Shown piece by piece: positions 59,507-64,000 of a stretch of DNA of 64,000 bases. The stretch lies in contig JARICA010000008.1 in assembly GCA_029264305.1 (NCBI GenBank), positions 186,001 to 250,000 on the forward strand, given 5' to 3'. How positions within the stretch are numbered: the first letter of the stretch is position 1; the number at the start of each line of letters is the position of its first letter. The notes under the pieces are model-generated. The model was not told where the DNA came from. It saw nothing but the letters and a program-made list of their open reading frames with translations, and searched no databases. Position numbers and translations under genes: made by a program. This stretch comes from Faecalimonas sp. GTDB lineage: Bacteria; Bacillota; Clostridia; Lachnospirales; Lachnospiraceae.

Positions 59507-59535
59507 AAAGACCGATAGGGGAGCTATCGGTCTTT
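59507..59535. other. Second hairpin and unexplained AT-rich region
   Basis: Perfect stem AAAGACCGATAG / CTATCGGTCTTT, 25 bases after the previous terminator; TTTT follows it on the minus strand. A further dyad TGTAGAAA / TTTCTACA is at about 59567-59585. The region 59483-59660 contains no ORF. It may be a leftward terminator, or part of a small RNA; nothing further can be supported. Confidence 0.4.
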
Positions 59536-59662
59536 CGAGGGGAGTATAAATAATTAATAAGGGGTTGTAGAAATAATTTCTACATGGGTTAGTATAATAT
59601 AAATTGGTAAAAAAAGCAAGAAAAACTTAAAAAAAAGTTAAGGTTCTTATTTTTTTTGTAAT

Positions 59663-59692
59663 GAATAGAAAAAGAAATTTAAAGACATAATA
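59663..59692 (+). promoter_or_regulatory. Sigma-G-like (forespore) promoter
   Basis: GAATA, 18-base spacer, CATAATA, fitting the Bacillus sigma-G pattern GHATR-18-CATNHTA at every position. It is followed by a leader of about 65 bases with a small dyad (ACAGTTTATTAAGCTGT) and the 51-aa ORF. Confidence 0.5.
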
Positions 59693-59765
59693 TTTTTGTA
59701 ATCAAAGTACAACACAGTTTATTAAGCTGTATTTTGAGAAACAAAAGAATGAGGAGGAAATAATT

Positions 59766-59921
59766 ATGGCAAAAACAAATGCAACAAATAACCGAACAAG
59801 AAATGCATATTCATCAGAGGAAGATTATCAGAGCAAGAAGAATAAAACTTCAAACAAAAATACAAATGCAACAAAAAACAAAATGAATAATGCACAGTCA
59901 AACAAATATAGTGATAATTAA
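59766..59921 (+). CDS. 51-aa Asn/Lys-rich protein, candidate spore protein
   Basis: Begins MAKTNATNNRTRNAYSSEE and is very rich in N, K, T and S with no hydrophobic stretch. The ribosome site GAGGAGG is ideal and a hairpin terminator follows, so it is a real transcription unit despite its size. Composition and a sigma-G-like promoter suggest a small forespore or coat-associated protein; it does not show the alpha/beta SASP signature. No named family recognised. Confidence 0.65.
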   Translation: MAKTNATNNRTRNAYSSEEDYQSKKNKTSNKNTNATKNKMNNAQSNKYSDN

Positions 59922-59929
59922 ATTTTTCG

Positions 59930-59959
59930 TGGGGATGCTAAAAAATAGCGTCCCCATTT
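59930..59959 (+). terminator. Terminator after the 51-aa ORF
   Basis: Stem TGGGGATGCTA / TAGCGTCCCCA (one T-G pair), A-rich loop, short T-run. Confidence 0.75.
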
Positions 59960-60013
59960 GACATATAGAAGAATTTCAAATAATATAGGAAATATAGAAT
60001 ATTGGAGGTATAT

Positions 60014-61177
60014 ATGGAAAAAATAGAGTTGATTGCTCCTTGTCATTTTGGGTTAGAATCTGTCCTGAAACGAGAAGTGCAAAATTTAGGATATGAAATA
60101 TCAGTTGTGGAAGATGGAAGAGTTTCATTTTATGGTGATGTAGACGCTATTTGTCGTGCGAATATTTTTTTAAGAACGGCGGAACGTGTTTTGCTGAATG
60201 TGGGAACATTTAAAGCAACAACATTTGAAGAATTATTTCAAAAAACAAAACAAATTGAATGGGAAAAATATATTGCTAAAGATGGTAAATTTTGGGTAAC
60301 TAAAGCGGCATCTGTAAAGAGTAAATTATTTAGTCCTTCAGATATTCAATCCATTATGAAAAAAGCTATGGTAAATCGTTTGAAAGAACACTATCATGTA
60401 GATTGGTTTGAAGAAAGTGGAGCATCGTATCCTGTTCGTGTATTTATTAAAAAAGATATGGTAACGGTGGGACTAGATACATCTGGTGTTTCTTTACATA
60501 AGAGGGGATACAGACAACTATCTAGTAAAGCCCCTATTACTGAAACTCTGGCAGCAGCGCTCATTATGCTGACACCATGGAAAAAAGATAGAATTCTTGT
60601 TGATCCGTTTTGTGGTAGTGGTACATTTCCGATTGAAGCTGCAATGATTGCAGCGAATATAGCGCCTGGGATGAATCGATCGTTTACGGCAGAAGAATGG
60701 ACAAATTTTATTCCGAAGAAAGCATGGTATAATGCAATTAATGAAGCAAATGATTTGGTAGATGATGAGATCGAAGTTGACATTCAAGGGTATGACATAG
60801 ATAAATCAGTTATTAAAGCGGCTAGAGAAAATGCGAGAGAGGCAGGAGTAGAACACTTAATACATTTTCAAGAACGTGGGGTAAAAGAACTGAGTCATCC
60901 TAAAAAATATGGATTTATTATTACAAATCCACCATATGGAGAAAGATTAGAAGAGAAGAAAGATTTGCCGAAATTATATGGAGAATTTGGAGAAAGTTTT
61001 AAGAGGTTAGACAGTTGGTCAGCATACATGATTACCAGTTATGAAGATACAGAAAAATACTTTGGAAGAAAAGCAGATAAAAATAGAAAAATTTATAATG
61101 GTATGTTGAAAACATATTTTTACCAATTTTTAGGACCAAGACCACCAAAAAAACAAAAGGAGGATACAAATGAATAA
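60014..61177 (+). CDS. 23S rRNA guanine-N2 methyltransferase-like protein (RlmL/YpsC family)
   Basis: A 387-residue enzyme with an N-terminal ferredoxin-like and THUMP RNA-binding part (about 1-155) and a C-terminal SAM-dependent methyltransferase domain (about 160-375). SAM motif LVDPFCGSGTF and catalytic NPPYGERL are intact. It matches the N-terminal half of Escherichia coli RlmKL and Bacillus YpsC. The ATG at 60014 follows TTGGAGG; an in-frame TTG is inside that site. Overlaps the next gene by 8 bases. Confidence 0.92.
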   Translation: MEKIELIAPCHFGLESVLKREVQNLGYEISVVEDGRVSFYGDVDAICRANIFLRTAERVLLNVGTFKATTFEELFQKTKQIEWEKYIAKDGKFWVTKAASVKSKLFSPSDIQSIMKKAMVNRLKEHYHVDWFEESGASYPVRVFIKKDMVTVGLDTSGVSLHKRGYRQLSSKAPITETLAAALIMLTPWKKDRILVDPFCGSGTFPIEAAMIAANIAPGMNRSFTAEEWTNFIPKKAWYNAINEANDLVDDEIEVDIQGYDIDKSVIKAARENAREAGVEHLIHFQERGVKELSHPKKYGFIITNPPYGERLEEKKDLPKLYGEFGESFKRLDSWSAYMITSYEDTEKYFGRKADKNRKIYNGMLKTYFYQFLGPRPPKKQKEDTNE

Positions 61178-61769
61178 GGGAATTTTATTTGCTACAGGAA
61201 ATGAAAATAAAATGAAAGAAATTCGCATGATTTTAGCTGATTTGGGAATGCCTATTCGTTCTTTAAAAGAGGCTGGAATTGATATTGATATTGTGGAAGA
61301 TGGAAGTACATTTGAGGAAAATGCTATCATTAAAGCAACTGAAATAGCAAAATTAACAGGAGATATTGTGTTGGCAGATGATTCTGGACTCGAAATAGAT
61401 TATTTAAATAAAGAACCGGGAATTTATTCGGCTAGATATGCAGGAGTTGATACGTCTTATGATATTAAAAATCAACTATTATTAGATCGATTAGAAGGGG
61501 TTCCGGATGAAAAAAGAACAGCAAGATTTGTATGTGCGATTGCCTGTGCATTTCCTGATGGTGCAGTAGAAACTGTAAGAGGAACAATTGAAGGAATGAT
61601 CGGACATGCAATAGAGGGAGAAAATGGATTTGGATATGATCCGATTTTTTATCTTCCACAATATGGTTGCACAACTGCGCAGTTAACTCCAGAGAAGAAA
61701 AATGAATTGAGTCATAGAGGAAAAGCGCTTCGTGCTATGCGAACGATTATTGAGCAAAAGTTAGGATAA
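61170..61769 (+). CDS. rdgB: XTP/dITP diphosphatase (RdgB/HAM1 family)
   Basis: A 199-residue house-cleaning pyrophosphatase that removes non-canonical purine triphosphates. Motifs FATGNENKMKEI, LADDSGLEIDYL with catalytic Asp, PGIYSARYAG, GFGYDPIF and the final SHRGKALRAM are intact. AAAGGAGG ribosome site inside the methyltransferase gene, so the genes are coupled; the phosphodiesterase follows at 4 bases. Confidence 0.95.
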   Translation: MNKGILFATGNENKMKEIRMILADLGMPIRSLKEAGIDIDIVEDGSTFEENAIIKATEIAKLTGDIVLADDSGLEIDYLNKEPGIYSARYAGVDTSYDIKNQLLLDRLEGVPDEKRTARFVCAIACAFPDGAVETVRGTIEGMIGHAIEGENGFGYDPIFYLPQYGCTTAQLTPEKKNELSHRGKALRAMRTIIEQKLG

Positions 61770-61773
61770 TAAA

Positions 61774-62253
61774 ATGAGAGTTTTAATTGTAAGTGATACA
61801 CATAAATTACATAAAAATTTAGATATTGCATTAAAACAGGCTGGAGAAATTGATTTGCTTTTACATATGGGTGATGTAGAAGGTGGAGAGGATTATATTG
61901 AGGCTGTTGCAGGATGTCCAGTAAAGATTGTTGCGGGAAATAATGATTATTTTTCAGATTTAAACCGTGAGGAAGAAATTCAACTAGGGAATCATCATAT
62001 TTTTATGACACATGGACATTATTATTATGTATCTGTAGGAATGGAAAGGATTAAAGAAGAAGGATTTGCAAGAGGCGCAGATATTATTATGTTTGGGCAT
62101 ACACATAGACCATATCTTGAACAAGGAGATAAAATTACTATATTAAATCCAGGAAGTTTATCGTATCCGAGGCAAGAAGGGTTTCGGGCAAGTTATATGA
62201 TTATGGAAATTCATGAGGATAATTCTGTAGAATATGAATTGCATTATATTTAA
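61774..62253 (+). CDS. YfcE/MJ0936-type metallophosphodiesterase
   Basis: A 159-residue single-domain metallophosphoesterase. Dinuclear metal motifs are all present: SDTHKLH (Asp7, His9), MGDVEG, GNNDYF, THGH and GHTHRP. Acts on phosphodiesters in vitro; natural substrate unknown. In many Firmicutes it follows rdgB directly, as it does here. Confidence 0.93.
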   Translation: MRVLIVSDTHKLHKNLDIALKQAGEIDLLLHMGDVEGGEDYIEAVAGCPVKIVAGNNDYFSDLNREEEIQLGNHHIFMTHGHYYYVSVGMERIKEEGFARGADIIMFGHTHRPYLEQGDKITILNPGSLSYPRQEGFRASYMIMEIHEDNSVEYELHYI

Positions 62254-62295
62254 AATGCAATAAAACGATAAAAAATAAAGATACCCCAAAAGCTG

Positions 62296-62321
62296 GAAAC
62301 CCTTGTAAAATCAAGGGTTTC
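62296..62321 (+). terminator. Hairpin after the rdgB unit
   Basis: Perfect stem GAAACCCTTG / CAAGGGTTTC with a 6-base loop, followed a few bases later by TTTTATT. Probable terminator, although no T-run follows directly. Confidence 0.55.
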
Positions 62322-62374
62322 GGGTGTTGATTTTATTATTAAAATAAAAAAATAAAAAAAAATAAAAAAAGTTG

Positions 62375-62403
62375 TTGACATTTCTTGTAAAAGCATATAT
62401 AAT
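62375..62403 (+). promoter_or_regulatory. Consensus promoter of the seven-tRNA operon
   Basis: Perfect TTGACA, 17-base spacer, perfect TATAAT, 40 bases before the first tRNA. Confidence 0.93.
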
Positions 62404-62442
62404 AACCATTGTGTCACGGAGATGACAACAAAAACTTCACAT

Positions 62443-62517
62443 CGGGGTGTGGCTCAGCTTGGCTAGAGCGCCTGGTTTGGGACCAGGAGGTCGCAGGTTC
62501 GAATCCTGTCACCCCGA
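62443..62517 (+). tRNA. tRNA-Pro (anticodon TGG)
   Basis: Acceptor CGGGGTG / CACCCCG, anticodon loop TTTGGGA, T-loop TTCGAAT. CCA not encoded. Confidence 0.96.
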
Positions 62518-62521
62518 TTCT

Positions 62522-62592
62522 GCGGGTGTAGTTCAATGGTAGAACACTAGCCTTCCAAGCTAGATACGTGGGTTCGATTCCCATCACCCGCT
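62522..62592 (+). tRNA. tRNA-Gly (anticodon TCC)
   Basis: Acceptor GCGGGTG / CACCCGC, anticodon loop CTTCCAA, T-loop TTCGATT. Four bases after tRNA-Pro. Confidence 0.96.
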
Positions 62593-62635
62593 TTCTTAAA
62601 GCAAATTTGATTAAATTACTTTAAGAGAAGCATAT

Positions 62636-62709
<74 letters not shown>

Positions 62710-62715
62710 CTTTGT

Positions 62716-62790
62716 GGTGGGTATGGTGCAGTTGGTTAGCGCGCCAGATTGTGGTTCTGGATATCGTGGGTTCGAGTCCCACTATCCACC
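62716..62790 (+). tRNA. tRNA-His (anticodon GTG)
   Basis: Acceptor GTGGGTA / TATCCAC with the extra 5' G opposite C73, a histidine identity element; anticodon loop TTGTGGT. Confidence 0.95.
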
Positions 62791-62801
62791 CTCAAATATA
62801 G

Positions 62802-62873
62802 TGGGCTATCGCCAAGCGGTAAGGCACAGGACTTTGACTCCTGCATTCGTTGGTTCGAATCCAACTAGCCCAG
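62802..62873 (+). tRNA. tRNA-Gln (anticodon TTG)
   Basis: Acceptor TGGGCTA / TAGCCCA, anticodon loop CTTTGAC, T-loop TTCGAAT. Confidence 0.95.
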
Positions 62874-62880
62874 TTGATAT

Positions 62881-62953
62881 GGAGCATTAGCTCAGTCGGT
62901 AGAGCACTTGACTTTTAATCAAGTTGTCCGGGGTTCGAATCCCCGATGCTTCA
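62881..62953 (+). tRNA. tRNA-Lys (anticodon TTT)
   Basis: Acceptor GGAGCAT / ATGCTTC (one G-T pair), anticodon loop CTTTTAA, T-loop TTCGAAT. Confidence 0.95.
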
Positions 62954-62957
62954 CTTG

Positions 62958-62981
62958 ATGAACAAGCGAAAGTTTGTTCAT
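62958..62981 (+). other. Hairpin between tRNA-Lys and tRNA-Leu
   Basis: Stem ATGAACAA / TTGTTCAT followed by an AT-rich stretch ending TTTT. Possible partial terminator or processing signal that lowers tRNA-Leu output. Confidence 0.4.
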
Positions 62982-63015
62982 ATTTATTTTAAGAAGAGCA
63001 CTTAAAATATCATAT

Positions 63016-63095
63016 GCGGATGTGGCGGAACTGGCAGACGCGCTAGACTTAGGATCTAGTGGGAGACCGTGCAGGTTCGATTCCTGTCATCCGCA
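63016..63095 (+). tRNA. tRNA-Leu (anticodon TAG)
   Basis: Class II tRNA with acceptor GCGGATG / CATCCGC, anticodon loop CTTAGGA and a short variable arm TGGGAGACCGT; last tRNA of the operon. Confidence 0.94.
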
Positions 63096-63103
63096 GTATA
63101 AAG

Positions 63104-63148
63104 AAAAGCACTTGAAAGTTATAAAGATAACTTTTAGGTGCTTTTTTC
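63104..63148 (+). terminator. Terminator of the tRNA operon
   Basis: Long imperfect stem AAAAGCACTTGAAAGTTAT / ATAACTTTTAGGTGCTTTT followed by T-run. Confidence 0.9.
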
Positions 63149-63249
63149 TGTGCAGTCTAGTTGCAAAAAATTTCTAAAAATGAGAAAATGTAAATAATTA
63201 TTTTGATTTTGAAGAAAAGTAATTTGAACAACTATTGTATATTTATGTA

Positions 63250-63278
63250 TTGAAATCTTTGATATAAAATGATATGAT
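63250..63278 (+). promoter_or_regulatory. Promoter of the terminal lipoprotein gene
   Basis: TTGAAA, 17-base spacer, TATGAT, with a leader of about 105 bases before the ATG in which no clear structure is seen. Confidence 0.65.
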
Positions 63279-63391
63279 GAACAAAATTAAATGGGAGTTC
63301 TAATTTTGTTTATGTTTTAGTGAAAATTTTGCTAGAAGATTTGAGGAAAGAGGACTCTGTTTTAGGACGAAAAAGAAAAGGAGAAACTAAA

Positions 63392-64000
63392 ATGAAAAAA
63401 GCCGTAGCAGTAATTTTGGCATTAGCCATGACATTTAGTCTTGCAGCTTGTAGTGGTAACAAGGTGTCAGATTCTGAAAAAAACTCATCAAAAGATAGCA
63501 AAACAGAAAGTACAGAGAAGAAAAACGACGATAACAAGAAATTTATAAACGATGACTCACCATGGCCAACTGGTAAAAATAATGATTTCTATTATGATAG
63601 GATGAAAGCAAAATGGAAAGGGGTTTTAAATGAAAAAGACGCACTTGTATCAGTAAAAAATCATGTTAAGGTAAAACGTGATACGGAACTTAAATATCGT
63701 GGCGCAGCGAAATTGAAAAATGGGGAAATGGCACAGGTTGATATGGTATTAGATGGGAAAACATTGTTTAGTTTTTATATTGATCAAGGAAGCGGTTGTC
63801 ATGTACTAGATAAAAGTGGTAATGTGTGTGATGTATATAGCATGCCAGTAGAAAAGTCATCTTTAATTAGTGATGCACGTAAAGTATTGAGTGATATTTA
63901 TTATGAGTGCGATTATATTGATTCTAGTGATAAAGTTGAAGGGGAGAATGGTAATACTTATTATCGCGTCCAAGAAGAAGAATACTCAAACCAACAGTCG
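63392..64000 (+). CDS. Lipoprotein of unknown function (partial at window end)
   Basis: Starts at ATG with AAAGGAG upstream and stays open to the window edge (203 codons seen). Signal peptide with lipobox LAAC (Cys20), a Ser/Lys/Asp-rich linker (about 22-50), then a soluble domain with aromatic residues and Cys in SGCHVLD, NVCDVY and YECDYI, arranged as alternating strands. I do not recognise the family; it may be a cell-envelope lipoprotein related to DUF-type sporadic Firmicutes lipoproteins. Confidence 0.7.
   Translation, partial: MKKAVAVILALAMTFSLAACSGNKVSDSEKNSSKDSKTESTEKKNDDNKKFINDDSPWPTGKNNDFYYDRMKAKWKGVLNEKDALVSVKNHVKVKRDTELKYRGAAKLKNGEMAQVDMVLDGKTLFSFYIDQGSGCHVLDKSGNVCDVYSMPVEKSSLISDARKVLSDIYYECDYIDSSDKVEGENGNTYYRVQEEEYSNQQS

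Noticed and set aside
62296..62321. GAAACCCTTG hairpin before the tRNA operon as an integration site
   Set aside because: No integrase or duplicated tRNA end lies nearby; the simpler reading is a terminator for the rdgB unit.

Overview
The window is about 64 kb of AT-rich, low-GC Gram-positive chromosome. The rpsL-rpsG-fusA-tuf cluster, a type III glutamine synthetase, DUF3793, NEAT-type heme proteins, sortase-type wall anchors and sporulation-linked genes (a stand-alone Spo0A DNA-binding domain, a CwlC-like amidase, a candidate sigma-G promoter) all fit an anaerobic, probably spore-forming, gut-associated Clostridia, most likely Lachnospiraceae. That family assignment is inference from gene content. 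A blood-group-type GH110 galactosidase with a wall-sorting signal fits a mucin or glycan forager.

Layout. 0-10 kb: membrane and regulatory genes, a DtxR-type metalloregulator, a DegV protein, a Fur-controlled unit (a tiny HX13H membrane protein plus an exporter-type ABC heterodimer), a lipoprotein, a DUF3793/DUF2325 pair, an M24 peptidase and a receiver-less Spo0A-like protein. 10-14 kb: a YesM-type kinase, a lipobox-less sugar-binding protein and a short AraC-type response regulator. 14-19 kb: the str operon. 19-22 kb: a LysR regulator divergent from a flavoprotein, a YeiH-type transporter and a ferredoxin. 22-27 kb: peptidases and HAD phosphatases. 27-33 kb: a DtxR-like regulator followed by a complete surface-to-cytoplasm heme relay (NEAT wall protein, Shp-like protein, binding lipoprotein, permease, ATPase). 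33.2 kb: rpiB.

33.8-39.2 kb holds the most unusual locus. A CwlC-like cell-wall amidase gene (Amidase_3 plus SPOR domain) is cut after its 13th codon by a 4,640-bp element. The element encodes a 43-aa protein, a large serine recombinase with its key motifs, and a wall-anchored YgjK-like GH63 glycosidase. The two junctions share an imperfect 15-bp repeat with a CATGG core. Joining the flanks restores a 253-codon amidase with all expected zinc and catalytic residues. A sigma-K-like promoter lies upstream of the 5' fragment, so developmental excision of the sigK-skin type is a reasonable hypothesis, not proven here. Directly downstream is a sigma-factor-like protein that lacks the promoter-recognition regions.

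39.9-43 kb: a sugar ABC importer without its ATPase. 43-50 kb: a CorC-family protein, then murB-rapZ-whiA and an HPr/Crh-like gene with Cys at position 15, a lipid kinase, an NSS symporter and tRNA-Glu. 50-56 kb: an 1849-aa multidomain GH110 protein. 56-62 kb: fba, glnN, a DUF1700 protein, a 51-aa Asn/Lys-rich ORF behind a sigma-G-like promoter, an rRNA methyltransferase, an XTP pyrophosphatase and a phosphodiesterase. 62.4-63.1 kb: a seven-tRNA operon (Pro, Gly, Arg, His, Gln, Lys, Leu). The window ends inside a lipoprotein gene. No rRNA, CRISPR array or complete prophage was seen.
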